Part shown: piece by piece, positions 1 through 7,571 of the stretch | Numbering within the stretch: the first letter of the stretch is position 1 | Layout: the number at the start of each line of letters is the position of its first letter | NCBI GenBank assembly: GCA_963780395.1 | Contig: CAWABY010000003.1 | Span: forward strand, 186,001 to 250,000 | Length of the DNA stretch: 64,000 nt | DNA from: VGBV01 sp963780395 | GTDB taxonomy: Bacteria > Actinomycetota > Thermoleophilia > Solirubrobacterales > 70-9 | Reading direction: 5' to 3' | Notes under the pieces: generated by a model | Database searches by the model: none | The model's input: the letters and a program-made list of their open reading frames with translations, nothing else | What the model was told of the DNA's origin: nothing | Made by a program: the position numbers and the translations under genes

Positions 1-21
1 CTGTTCAAGGTCAAGCCGTGA
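1..21 (+). CDS. 3' end of a gene cut by the window edge
   Basis: Six in-frame codons (LFKVKP) are followed by a TGA at 19-21. The TGA overlaps the GTG start of the next gene (GTGA), which is the usual sign of translational coupling, so an upstream gene of the same operon very probably ends here. Nothing can be said of its function. Confidence 0.5.
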   Translation: MFKVKP

Positions 22-416
22 TCCGCGAGCGCTGGCCATCGCGCCGCCTGCTGCTGGGCGCCGCCGGCTCGGCCGCCCTGCTGGCGCTGATGGCGGCCGG
101 CTGCCTCTTCCTCTGGGTGGGGGTGCCGCTCGGCTGGCTTTGGATCGCCTCGCGGCTTCAGGAGGAGATGCCGCTGGGGACCTCGCTGCTGCTGATGATG
201 GTGGGGGCCGTGGCGACGATCGCGCTGGTCGCGCCGATGCTGTCCTGGCTCGACCGGGTCCACCACGAGTCGCGAGCCGCCCGCGGCCTTCCGGTCGCGG
301 ACAGCTCGCCGCTCGAGGTGATGCTGGTCGTCAGCGCCGCGCTGGCGGCAGTGGGCGTCGCGGTCTGGTTCCTGGCCCTGTCCGGGTCCAGCCCGATGCC
401 CCTGACCTCTCCCTAG
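18..416 (+). CDS. Small integral membrane protein, function unknown
   Basis: The 132-residue product has three strongly hydrophobic segments (about residues 11-42, 51-75 and 99-121) and a short basic start, so it should sit in the cytoplasmic membrane with the N-terminus inside. The GTG start overlaps the stop of the preceding gene by four bases, which supports that start and an operon with it. The stop shares the palindrome CTAG (413-416) with the convergent mIHF gene. I recognise no family motif. Confidence 0.6.
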   Translation: MIRERWPSRRLLLGAAGSAALLALMAAGCLFLWVGVPLGWLWIASRLQEEMPLGTSLLLMMVGAVATIALVAPMLSWLDRVHHESRAARGLPVADSSPLEVMLVVSAALAAVGVAVWFLALSGSSPMPLTSP

Positions 417-853
417 GCGGTCACGCCTCGCTGCCCGAGGGCATCCGCGAGAAGATCGCGCTGCCGCTGGGTGAACGTCCCCAGCCGCTTGCTTTCGTTG
501 ATGTGCAGCGAATTGATCAGCTTCCGGGAGCGGGCCCGTCCCCAGCGTCGTTGGCTGCAGAGCAGCTCGCTGACGCTCATGCTCTCGGCCTCCCAGGGGC
601 AATCCCGGATGACCGAGAGGATTCCGCGCTTGCCGGCGCCGACCTCGCGCTTCAGCTGGGCCCTGGCCAGGCGGACCTCATTGGCGCGGGCGAGGGCAAG
701 CATGTGCTGCGGCGGGGCGCCGATCCGGCCGTCGATGACGGCGTCGGCATTGGGCTTCGACGGCGGCTCCTTGGCCGGACGCGCGGTCGTTCGCTGGGGA
801 GGCCCGGCGGGGGCGGTCGGGTTCAGAGCAGGGGCCATCGTCGTTGCGGACAT
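413..853 (-). CDS. mihF: Actinobacterial integration host factor (mIHF-like)
   Basis: This encodes a small basic nucleoid protein of the actinobacterial IHF family, which bends DNA and is unrelated to the proteobacterial IHF/HU fold. The first 45 residues are a low-complexity Pro/Ala/Lys tail. The conserved core follows: a charged helix (LARANEVRLARAQLKREV, about residues 53-70), a stretch around MSVSELL, and the H2TH-type DNA-binding end with GRARSRKLI and LGTFTQRQRDLLADAL. Total length is 146 residues, longer than the roughly 105 of the mycobacterial core form because of the tail. A purine-rich GGGAGG lies a few bases before the ATG. A promoter is visible about 160 bases upstream, leaving an unusually long leader. 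Family assignment is by remembered motif pattern. Confidence 0.85.
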   Translation of the reverse strand: MSATTMAPALNPTAPAGPPQRTTARPAKEPPSKPNADAVIDGRIGAPPQHMLALARANEVRLARAQLKREVGAGKRGILSVIRDCPWEAESMSVSELLCSQRRWGRARSRKLINSLHINESKRLGTFTQRQRDLLADALGQRGVTA

Positions 854-907
854 TCGATCCTCCCGTATAGGCGTTTTGGCGGGGCTTCGTTTTTGTTGTC
901 GGCGTCG

Positions 908-942
908 CCCCCAGCGGTCCCTCTCTTTGAGTGGACCGGGGG
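908..942 (-). promoter_or_regulatory. Stable hairpin in the mIHF mRNA leader
   Basis: On the transcript, CCCCC-GGUCC (positions 942-933) pairs with GGACC-gcu-GGGGG (920-908), giving ten pairs with a three-base bulge and a 12-base loop. A segment just 5' of it (GUCCCU, 949-944) can instead pair with AGGGAC (923-918), which includes part of the hairpin's 3' arm. The two structures exclude each other, as in attenuators or autoregulated leaders. Function is inference only. Confidence 0.4.
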
Positions 943-1012
943 AAGGGACGGCTCTCTCTCCGAATCTCCGTCCGCTCCCTGCCCCGGGTGCGGTGCACGC
1001 GACGTGGCCAAA

Positions 1013-1040
1013 CTTATAGGTGTCGGCGCCGGAGGGTCAA
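1013..1040 (-). promoter_or_regulatory. Sigma-70-type promoter for mIHF
   Basis: Read on the minus strand, TTGACC (1040-1035) is followed after 16 bases by TATAAG (1018-1013). Transcription would start near 1006 and leave a leader of about 150 bases before the mIHF ATG at 853. This is among the closest matches to a housekeeping promoter in the window, which suits an abundant nucleoid protein. Confidence 0.65.
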
Positions 1041-1108
1041 GCCCCTTTGATCGCGGACTGTTCGCTAAGAGCAGCCTTTTCGTTTCGGCCCCGGACGACC
1101 GTTCGATT

Positions 1109-2365
1109 TCAGGTCCGGGGGAGGTCCGGATAGTCCCGTAGGACCTCCTCGAAAATGCTGAGGGCGCGGTCCAAGTGGTCCCGCTCGTGGGTCGCCATCA
1201 GGCTTGTCCGCAGCAGCGCGCCCCCCGGCGGCACCGCCGGATGCAGCGCCACGTTGGTGTAGACGCCGGCGTCGAACAGCGACTTCCACAGCAGCACCGC
1301 CTGCCAGTCCTCGCCGACGATCACCGGGACCACCGGGGTCGTCGCCTCGCGGCCGTCGGGGAGGGTTCCGGGCTCGACCACCTTCAGACCGAGGTCGCGG
1401 AAGCCCTGTCGCAGGTAGCGCGCGTTGTTCAGCAGCTTCGAGAAGAGCTGGGGCCCGTCCGAGCGCATCACCCTCAGGGCTCCCAGGGCGGCGCCGGTGG
1501 CCGCGGGGACGGCCGAGGCGCTGAAGATGAACGAGCGCGAGGTGATCTTCAGGAACTCGACCACCTCCTCGCTGCCGGCGATGAAGCCGCCGCACGAGGC
1601 GAGGCTCTTGGAGAAGGTCCCCATCCGCAGGTCCACCTGGTCCTCGAGCCCGAACAGCTCACAGGCGCCGGCCCCCCTCTCGCCCAGCACCCCGACGCCG
1701 TGGGCCTCATCCACCATCAGCCGCGCCCCGTAGGTCCGGCAGAGCTCCACGATCGGGGGCAGGTCGCAGACGTCGCCCTCCATCGAGAAGACGCCGTCGA
1801 CCACGACCAGGACTGGGCTCTGGTCGTCGCGAGCGCGCCTGAGCATCGACTCGAGCTTGTCCATGCGGTTGTGGCGGAAAGGACGCAGCCGGGCCCCGGA
1901 GAGCTTGCAGCCGTCGAGGATCGACGCGTGGTCGCCCGAGTCGCAGATGACCGTGTCCCCGGGCTCGAGGATGGCGCTGATCGCCCCCAGGTTCGACTGG
2001 TAGCCCGTCGTGAAGACGATCGTGTCCTCGGTCCCCATCAGCTCGGCCAGCTCGCTCTCCAGCTCGACGTGGAGCGGCGTCGTGCCGTTGAGCAGCCGCG
2101 AGCCGGTGACGCCTGTGCCGTAGCGCTCCAGGGCGTCGCGGGCGGCCTGCTTGACGCGGTCGTCGCCGGTCAGCCCCAGGTAGTTGTTGGAGCCGAGCAT
2201 GATCGTCTCGCGCCCCTCCATCTCCACCACCGGGCCGGCCTGCGACTCCAGCAGGCGGAAGTAGGGGAGGACGTCCTGCTCCTTGGCGGCCGCGAGCTGC
2301 TCGGCGCGCTCGTGCTTGGGGATCTTGGCGAAGACGTCGAGCGGGGTCCGGGTCGACGATTCCAT
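1109..2365 (-). CDS. Alpha-oxoamine synthase, serine palmitoyltransferase-like
   Basis: This is a PLP-dependent fold-type I enzyme of the alpha-oxoamine synthase family, which condenses an amino acid with an acyl thioester and releases CO2. I chose the ATG at 2365 (418 residues), because the 42 residues before it do not look conserved and would overlap the divergent gene. Visible motifs are MLGSNNYLGL, GTGVTGSRLLNGT, the stacking-His region DHASILDG, VDEAHGVG, and the PLP lysine in GTFSKS (about K253). A 45-residue lead before LGSNNYLG, the FRHN motif and the C-terminal DAGVYTNVALHPAVPPG recall bacterial serine palmitoyltransferase more than BioF or Kbl. The divergent neighbour is a YghO-type GNAT, the family of bacterial ceramide synthase. 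BioF or Kbl activity cannot be excluded. Confidence 0.75.
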   Translation of the reverse strand: MESSTRTPLDVFAKIPKHERAEQLAAAKEQDVLPYFRLLESQAGPVVEMEGRETIMLGSNNYLGLTGDDRVKQAARDALERYGTGVTGSRLLNGTTPLHVELESELAELMGTEDTIVFTTGYQSNLGAISAILEPGDTVICDSGDHASILDGCKLSGARLRPFRHNRMDKLESMLRRARDDQSPVLVVVDGVFSMEGDVCDLPPIVELCRTYGARLMVDEAHGVGVLGERGAGACELFGLEDQVDLRMGTFSKSLASCGGFIAGSEEVVEFLKITSRSFIFSASAVPAATGAALGALRVMRSDGPQLFSKLLNNARYLRQGFRDLGLKVVEPGTLPDGREATTPVVPVIVGEDWQAVLLWKSLFDAGVYTNVALHPAVPPGGALLRTSLMATHERDHLDRALSIFEEVLRDYPDLPRT

Positions 2366-2395
2366 TCGCCGAAGTGTTCCACTAGCGTCCGGGTG

Positions 2396-3580
2396 ATGAG
2401 TACTGATCGCGGGTCCGGCGCAGTGGAGGTCAGGCCCGTCAAGGGCCGACGGGAGCTCACCAGCTTCATCAAGCTCCCCTTCGGACTTCATCAGGGCACA
2501 CCGTGGGTGCCGCCGCTGCTCTCAGAGCGGCGCCGATTCCTCAATCGCTCCAAGAACCCTTTCTTCGAGCACGCCGAGGCCGAGTACTTCATCGCCTGGC
2601 GCGACGGTCTCCCGGTCGGCCGGATAAGCGCCCAGATCGACCAGCGGTGGGACCACTTCCAGGGCGGCAAGGACGGGATGTTCGGGTTCTTCGAGTGCGA
2701 GCAGGACCCCGAAACCGCGGGCCTGCTCTTCGACGCCGCCGCCGGCTGGCTGCGAGAGCGCGGCCGTGAGCGGGTCGTGGGCCCGATGGACTTTTCGACC
2801 AACGACGAGTGCGGGCTGCTGGTGGAGGGATACGACCGCCCTCCGTTGATCCTCCAGCCCTGGCACCCGCCGTACTACCGCGAGCTCGTCGAGGGGCACG
2901 GCATGACCAAGTCGATGGACCTGCTGATGTGGTGGCTGGAGCTCGGCAGCCAGACGTACACCGACGAAGGCTTCCACCCGATGATCCACGAGCTCGCCCG
3001 AAAGGTCACCGAGGAGCACGGCGTCACGATCCGCGACATGCGCAAGAAGGACCTCAAGGCCGAGCTGGGTCGCTTCATCGAGGTCTACAACTCGGCTTGG
3101 GAGAAGAATTGGGGCTTCGTCCCGATCACCGAAGAGGAGGTCCGAGCACAGGCCTCCGATTTGAAGCCCGTGCTGGACCAGGAGTGGTGCTTCATCGCCG
3201 AGCGTGACGGCGAGGTGCTGGGCGCGGCGGTGACCCTGCCCGATGTCAACCAGGTGCTCGCGAAGATGAACGGCAGCCTGCTGCCGTTCGGGTGGCTCAC
3301 CTTCCTGCGCGGCATGTTCAGCGGCCACGGCGTCAACACCCCGCGAGCCGGCATCGACCGCGTCCGGGTCTTCGCCCTCGGCGTCAAGCCCGAGTACCAG
3401 CACCTCGGCATCGCCGCCGCCTTCTACGACCGCTGCCTCGAGGTCGGCAAGCGCCGCAACCAGCCGCGCGGCGAGACGGGCTGGATCCTCGAGGTCAACA
3501 AGCCGATGAATCGAGCGATGGAGGGGATGGGCGGCAAGGTCGTAAAGCGGTATCGCCTCTACGAGAAGAGCCTGCTGTGA
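2396..3580 (+). CDS. YghO-like GNAT acyltransferase, possible bacterial ceramide synthase
   Basis: The 394-residue protein has the hallmarks of the YghO-type GNAT family: FIKLPFGLHQG..WVPPLL near the N-terminus, NPFFEHAEAEYF, PVGRISAQID, and FGFFECEQD. A GNAT-like acetyl/acyl-CoA site follows around VRVFALGVKPEYQHLGIA, before a C-terminal EVNKPMNRAMEGMGG. The family includes Caulobacter bCerS, which N-acylates a sphingoid base in bacterial ceramide synthesis (established knowledge, recalled). The start at 2396 is 30 bases from the divergent alpha-oxoamine synthase start, so the two genes share a regulatory region. The reductase that would complete a sphingolipid pathway is not in the window. 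Other N-acyltransferase roles are possible. Confidence 0.7.
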   Translation: MSTDRGSGAVEVRPVKGRRELTSFIKLPFGLHQGTPWVPPLLSERRRFLNRSKNPFFEHAEAEYFIAWRDGLPVGRISAQIDQRWDHFQGGKDGMFGFFECEQDPETAGLLFDAAAGWLRERGRERVVGPMDFSTNDECGLLVEGYDRPPLILQPWHPPYYRELVEGHGMTKSMDLLMWWLELGSQTYTDEGFHPMIHELARKVTEEHGVTIRDMRKKDLKAELGRFIEVYNSAWEKNWGFVPITEEEVRAQASDLKPVLDQEWCFIAERDGEVLGAAVTLPDVNQVLAKMNGSLLPFGWLTFLRGMFSGHGVNTPRAGIDRVRVFALGVKPEYQHLGIAAAFYDRCLEVGKRRNQPRGETGWILEVNKPMNRAMEGMGGKVVKRYRLYEKSLL

Positions 3581-3620
3581 GCTTGTGTTGGGGTCTTACG
3601 GGGTATCTAGGATGCGGACG

Positions 3621-3893
3621 ATGACCGAGCAGATCCCTTCCGGCGAGCTGGTGGTCGAGGCGACGCCCGTCCCCGCCGCTCGGCCCTCCGGCACGATCGA
3701 GGTCTGGGGGCGTGAGGTGGGGCCGCTGGCCGTCGCCGCCACGGCCGGGGCCGCCGCGGGGGTCGTCGCCGTCGCCGTGGCGCGGGCCGCGAGGCCGCAG
3801 CGCCGGCCGCCGCGTCGCGGCCTCTTCCGGCGGCGCGAGCGGATCGTCGCCGGCCGCTCCTTCCTGGTCGACGTCCACGTCCTCGGGCGCTAG
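3621..3893 (+). CDS. Small basic membrane-anchored protein, unknown
   Basis: The 90-residue product has a hydrophobic Ala/Val stretch in the middle (about residues 36-55), followed by a very Arg-rich segment and a short tail, so a single membrane anchor is likely. I chose the ATG at 3621 because TAGGAT (3608-3613) lies seven bases upstream, the leaderless pattern seen throughout this window. An upstream ATG at 3612 is also in frame. It lies 11 bases before the DNA glycosylase gene and may be co-transcribed with it. No family is recognised. Confidence 0.45.
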   Translation: MTEQIPSGELVVEATPVPAARPSGTIEVWGREVGPLAVAATAGAAAGVVAVAVARAARPQRRPPRRGLFRRRERIVAGRSFLVDVHVLGR

Positions 3894-3904
3894 GCCGGCG
3901 GGCG

Positions 3905-4870
3905 GTGCTCGGGCCGATCGAGGTCGAGGTGCGCCCGCGGTTTCCGGTGCGGCTTCCTCGACGGGTCGGGGGCGACGGGGTGACGAGGATGCGCGAGGGG
4001 GTGCTCGAGCGCATGCTGCACGTCGGTCCCTGCCCGGTCCGGGTCCGGTGCTGGCACGTGCGCAGCGGCGTCCGCATACGCGCCGAGCCCCTGGAGCCGC
4101 GACTGGCGATCCACCACGACGACTCGGTCGAGAGCCGCGAAGCCGGCGAGCCCGAGCTCGAGGTCGCGATCGAGCGCATGCGCTTCGCCCTCGGTCTTGA
4201 CGATGACCTCGGGGACTTCTTCCGGGCCTTCAAGCGGGACCCCCTGATCGGCCCCGCCATCCACCGCCGGCCCTGGGCCCGTCCCCGGCGCCGGCCCTGG
4301 CCCTGGGAGGCGCTGGCCTGGGCGGTCACCGAGCAGCTGATCGAATCCTCGCGCGCGTCGGCGATCCAGCGCCGGATCGTGCGCAGGTGGGGGCCCAAGG
4401 CCGCCCCGGGCCGTCCCTCCGAGCGCCCGCTGATGGACGTGCCCCCGCCCGAGCTGATCGCGGGGCGCGCGCCCGCCGAGCTGGTGGCGATGGACCTGAC
4501 CGAGGCCCGCTCGCTGGCGCTGGTCAAGTGCGCGCGGGAGGTCGCCGCGGGCCGCGCTGACCTGGGCGATCCGGCCTGCGACAAGCGCCTGCTGGCGATC
4601 CGCGAGATAGGGCCCTGGACCGTGCAGTGCCTGGGCCACTACGGGCGCGGCGACCCCGACTCGCTTCCCGCTGGGGACCTCGCCTACGTGAAGCTGGTCG
4701 GCTATCTGGCGAAGCTCGGTCGCCGCGCCACCGCCGCCGAGGTGGAGGAGTACTTCGCCCCGTACGCCCCCTTCCGCGCGCTGGCCGGCAGCTTCGCGCT
4801 GATCGGCTGGGGCAAGGCGGCCGCCCAGGGCCCGCCGCTGCCACTGGCGCCCGACGAGCTCGCGGCCTAG
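3905..4870 (+). CDS. AlkA-like DNA-3-methyladenine glycosylase (HhH-GPD)
   Basis: This 321-residue protein belongs to the helix-hairpin-helix GPD superfamily of base-excision glycosylases. The C-terminal half shows WEALAWAVTEQLIESS (start of the helical domain) and the hairpin LLAIREIGPWTVQCLGHYGRG. The expected catalytic aspartate follows in LPAGDLAYVK, together with GYLAKLGRRATAAEVEEYFAPYAPFR. The N-terminal 100 residues are divergent and resemble the AlkA_N-type beta domain only loosely. The probable role is removal of alkylated purines. It starts at GTG and ends on a CTAG shared with the convergent transporter gene. The substrate range cannot be read from sequence. Confidence 0.75.
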   Translation: MLGPIEVEVRPRFPVRLPRRVGGDGVTRMREGVLERMLHVGPCPVRVRCWHVRSGVRIRAEPLEPRLAIHHDDSVESREAGEPELEVAIERMRFALGLDDDLGDFFRAFKRDPLIGPAIHRRPWARPRRRPWPWEALAWAVTEQLIESSRASAIQRRIVRRWGPKAAPGRPSERPLMDVPPPELIAGRAPAELVAMDLTEARSLALVKCAREVAAGRADLGDPACDKRLLAIREIGPWTVQCLGHYGRGDPDSLPAGDLAYVKLVGYLAKLGRRATAAEVEEYFAPYAPFRALAGSFALIGWGKAAAQGPPLPLAPDELAA

Positions 4871-5877
4871 TTCTTGTCCGGGGCGCCCGGGAGCAGGTCG
4901 TTGCTGAGCACGTCCTCGGTCTCGGGCACATCGGAGATCAGGCCGTTCTCGGCCATCCAGCTCGCGAACAGGGCCCACTCCTCGGAGTCCAGATGGCCGA
5001 AGCTCTCGCCCGGTGTGGGCGCCAGCAGCGGCAGGGTGGCGTCCACCTCGGCGCGGGTGAGAGCGGGGTCGAGGCCGTCGCCCGCCTCGAGCACGGCCTT
5101 GGACGCCGCCTCCGGGTCGGCGACCGCGTCCTTGGTGCCCTTGGCGAGCGCGCCGATGAAGAGGCGGATCTCCTCGGGGTCCTGCTCGAGCTTGTCGCCC
5201 TGGGCGACCAGCACCAGCTCGTCGTAGTTCGGGACCCCCAGCTCGTTCACCGGCACCACCGAGGGGTTGGCGCCGCGCCTCGCAAGATCGACTCCCTCGA
5301 TGTTGCGGAAGCCGCCCAGGATCGCGTCGGCCTGCCCGCCCAGCAGCACGGGCAGCAGGTTGAGCCCGACCTCGACCTGGGTCACGTCCGAGGTCGAGAG
5401 CCCGGCACCCGCCAGGATCGTCGCCAGGTACTGGGCCTGGTAGGGGATGCCGGCCGTCGCCACCGTCTTGCCGCGCAGGTCGGCGGGCTTGGCGATGCCG
5501 CCCTCGGGCAGCGAGATCAGCGAGGTCAGCGGCTCGTCCACCAAGGCGGCGACCGCGACCACGTCGAGGCCCTGTTCGCGGGCCAGCAACAGCTCGGGCT
5601 CGTAGCTGATCGCGAGGTCGGCCCGCCCGGCGGCGACCTCCTTGATCGGGGCCGAGGGGTCCGAGGGCACGCGCGGCGTCACCTCCAGCCCGGCCCGCTT
5701 GAAGTAGCCGTTCTCGAGCCCGGTGTAGAGCCCCGAGTGATCGGGGTTGACGTAGAAGTCCAGCGCCAGGTCGAGCTGTTCGGGCTCGGGGGCGCCGAGG
5801 TTCTCCTCCTTCTCGCCGCAGCCGGCGAGAGCGAGGGCGAAGACCAAGCCCACCGGGATCCACCGCCATGCCCTCAT
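4867..5877 (-). CDS. thiY: ABC transporter substrate-binding lipoprotein, NMT1/THI5 type (ThiY-like)
   Basis: A 336-residue secreted binding protein for a thiamine pyrimidine precursor. It begins with a lipoprotein signal peptide whose lipobox is ALAGC (cysteine at about residue 20). The NMT1/THI5 fold then follows: LDFYVNPDHSGLYTGLENGYF, a segment starting AGRADLAISYEPELL, and DLRGKTVATAGIP. In characterised ThiY proteins this domain binds formylaminopyrimidine (family knowledge). The ATG overlaps the permease stop (ATGA, 5874-5877), so it is the third gene of a tight operon of ATPase, permease and binding protein controlled by the TPP riboswitch. That makes thiamine-precursor uptake much more likely than sulfonate or nitrate uptake. 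Its stop shares CTAG with the glycosylase gene. Confidence 0.85.
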   Translation of the reverse strand: MRAWRWIPVGLVFALALAGCGEKEENLGAPEPEQLDLALDFYVNPDHSGLYTGLENGYFKRAGLEVTPRVPSDPSAPIKEVAAGRADLAISYEPELLLAREQGLDVVAVAALVDEPLTSLISLPEGGIAKPADLRGKTVATAGIPYQAQYLATILAGAGLSTSDVTQVEVGLNLLPVLLGGQADAILGGFRNIEGVDLARRGANPSVVPVNELGVPNYDELVLVAQGDKLEQDPEEIRLFIGALAKGTKDAVADPEAASKAVLEAGDGLDPALTRAEVDATLPLLAPTPGESFGHLDSEEWALFASWMAENGLISDVPETEDVLSNDLLPGAPDKN

Positions 5878-6653
5878 CGCGCGGGGCTCTCCTTCCAGGT
5901 GACGACTCGCCGCTCGAGCAGCGCCAGCAGCGCGAACAGGCAGATCGCGATCGCCGACAGCACGGCGATCGCGGCAAAGGTGAGCGAGGTCGAGAGCTCG
6001 CCGGAGCTGACCAGGATCAGGTGCCCGAGCCCCGAGTCCGACCCCGCCCACTCGCCGAAGACGGCTCCGATCACCGCCACCGCCACCGCGATCTTGGCGC
6101 CGCTGAAGATGAAGGGCAGCGCCCAGGGCAGCTCCGCACGGCGCAGCGTCTGCAGCCGGTCGGCGCCCAGCGTGCGCATCATCTTCAACAGCTCGGGGTC
6201 GACCGAGCGCAGGCCGTCGTATGCGTTCACCGTGATCGGGAAGAAGCAGATCAGGGCGATGATCAGAAGCTTCGGGACGATCCCGAAGCCGAACCAGACG
6301 ACCAGCACCGGCGCCAGCACCACGATCGGGATCGTCTGCGAGGCCACCAGCAGGGGGTAAAGCGCCCGGCGGGAGGTCTCGGAGAGGTGGATCAGGATCG
6401 CCAGCGCCACACCGGCGACGAGCGCGAGCAGGAAGCCCAGCACCACTTCGCGCAGCGTCACCCAGGCGTCCTCGGCCAGCAGCGACCGGTCCTCCCACAG
6501 CGCCTCGGCCACCTCGGTCGGGGCCGGCACCAGGAACGGCTCGATCGAGAGCAGGTCAGCCAGCACCTCCCATCTGGCCGCCAGCTCCCAGGCCGCCAGC
6601 AGCCCCACCACCACCAGAGCGGGGGCCAGGGCCGCGCGCAGCCGCGGGCTCAC
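5874..6653 (-). CDS. thiX: ABC transporter permease, ThiX/SsuC type
   Basis: This 259-residue inner-membrane permease has about six predicted transmembrane segments. The cytoplasmic coupling loop is seen around LKMMRTLGADRLQTLRRAELPWALPFIFSGAKIAV, matching the EAA-type motif of the BPD_transp_1 family. The start overlaps the ATPase stop by four bases (6650-6653) and its stop overlaps the binding-protein start, so all three genes are translationally coupled. The riboswitch upstream points to a thiamine-precursor importer rather than the related taurine or alkanesulfonate systems. Confidence 0.85.
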   Translation of the reverse strand: MSPRLRAALAPALVVVGLLAAWELAARWEVLADLLSIEPFLVPAPTEVAEALWEDRSLLAEDAWVTLREVVLGFLLALVAGVALAILIHLSETSRRALYPLLVASQTIPIVVLAPVLVVWFGFGIVPKLLIIALICFFPITVNAYDGLRSVDPELLKMMRTLGADRLQTLRRAELPWALPFIFSGAKIAVAVAVIGAVFGEWAGSDSGLGHLILVSSGELSTSLTFAAIAVLSAIAICLFALLALLERRVVTWKESPAR

Positions 6654-7462
6654 GCCCTGCCTCCGGCCAGCAGCCTCAGCGCACGCTTGCGAAGGTCGGC
6701 GAACTCGGCGGAGCTGACCGCGGCGGCCCTGTCGGGGGCCCGCGGCTCGGGCACGCCGAGCGTCGCTGTCACCTGTCCCGGGCGCGGGCTCATCACCACC
6801 ACCTGATCGGAGAGGTAGAGGGCCTCCTCGACGTCGTGGGTGACGAGCATGACGGTGTGGTTGTCGGCTCCCAGCACGCCGGCCAGCCAGCCCTGGGCCT
6901 CGGCGCGCGTGATCGCGTCGAGCGAGGCGAAGGGCTCGTCCAGCAGCAGCACCGGCCGCCCGGCCATCAGCGTGCGCAGGAAGGCGACCCGCTGGCGCAT
7001 GCCTCCCGACAGCTCCTCGGGACGAGCGTCCTCGAAGCCGGCCAGGCCCAGGCGCTCGAAGTGCCCGCCGGCGCTGGCCCGGGCGCGCTCGCGCGGGACG
7101 CCGGCGATGGTCGGGGCCAGGGAGGCGTTGTCGATCGCCGACAACCAGGGCAGCAGCAGGTCGCGCTGGGGCATGTAGGCGCAGCGGGCAAGCCGACCAT
7201 CAAGGTCGCGCGCCTCGCCGACCAGCACGGCGCCGTCGGTGGGCTCGCGCAGCCCGCAGACGATCTCCAGCAAGGTGGTCTTGCCGCAGCCCGAGGGCCC
7301 GACGATGCCGAGCACCCTGCCCGCCGGGACCTGCACGTCGACGCCCTCGAGCGCCCGCAGCGTTCCAAACGAGTGCCCCGCGCCGCGCACCGAGACGGCG
7401 GGGCCGGGTCTGCCTGACAAGTCAAGGGGCTCCGCTGCGGGAGCCCCGGTCTGGTTGAGCAT
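6650..7462 (-). CDS. thiZ: ABC transporter ATP-binding protein, ThiZ type
   Basis: The 270-residue ATPase energises the ThiXY importer. It shows Walker A GPSGCGKT, a Q-loop at YMPQRDLLLPW, the ABC signature LSGGMRQR, Walker B VLLLDEPFASLD, and the switch histidine in VTHDVEEAL. It is the first gene of the three-gene operon, and its ATG lies directly after a TPP riboswitch whose 3' strand contains the ribosome-binding purines. High thiamine pyrophosphate should therefore reduce translation or transcription of the whole importer. Confidence 0.88.
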   Translation of the reverse strand: MLNQTGAPAAEPLDLSGRPGPAVSVRGAGHSFGTLRALEGVDVQVPAGRVLGIVGPSGCGKTTLLEIVCGLREPTDGAVLVGEARDLDGRLARCAYMPQRDLLLPWLSAIDNASLAPTIAGVPRERARASAGGHFERLGLAGFEDARPEELSGGMRQRVAFLRTLMAGRPVLLLDEPFASLDAITRAEAQGWLAGVLGADNHTVMLVTHDVEEALYLSDQVVVMSPRPGQVTATLGVPEPRAPDRAAAVSSAEFADLRKRALRLLAGGRA

Positions 7463-7464
7463 GC

Positions 7465-7556
7465 TCCCTCCGCGCGCATTACCGCACAGGTTCTAAGGGT
7501 CAGCACCGGGTGGGGGAGGGTGCTATCTCAGCCCGCTTGCCCGCGAGCCCCCCTGG
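7465..7556 (-). promoter_or_regulatory. TPP riboswitch (THI element)
   Basis: On the minus strand the conserved THI-box blocks appear in order: a G-rich 5' strand, GGGCTGAGATAG, a variable P3 hairpin AGCACC...GGTGCT, then ACCCTTAGAACCTG, GGTAATGC, and a final GGAGGGAGC ending at the ATG of the ABC ATPase gene. The spacing and wording of CUGAGA and ACCCUU-GAACCUG are diagnostic of the aptamer. The 3' end of the aptamer overlaps the Shine-Dalgarno sequence GGAGG, so control is probably by sequestering the ribosome-binding site. Confidence 0.93.
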
Positions 7557-7571
7557 GTTGGCGCCGCCAGT

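Noticed and set aside
1066..1108. Intrinsic terminator after the alpha-oxoamine synthase gene
   Set aside because: The AGGTCCGG elements there are direct, not inverted, repeats, so no hairpin can form from them.
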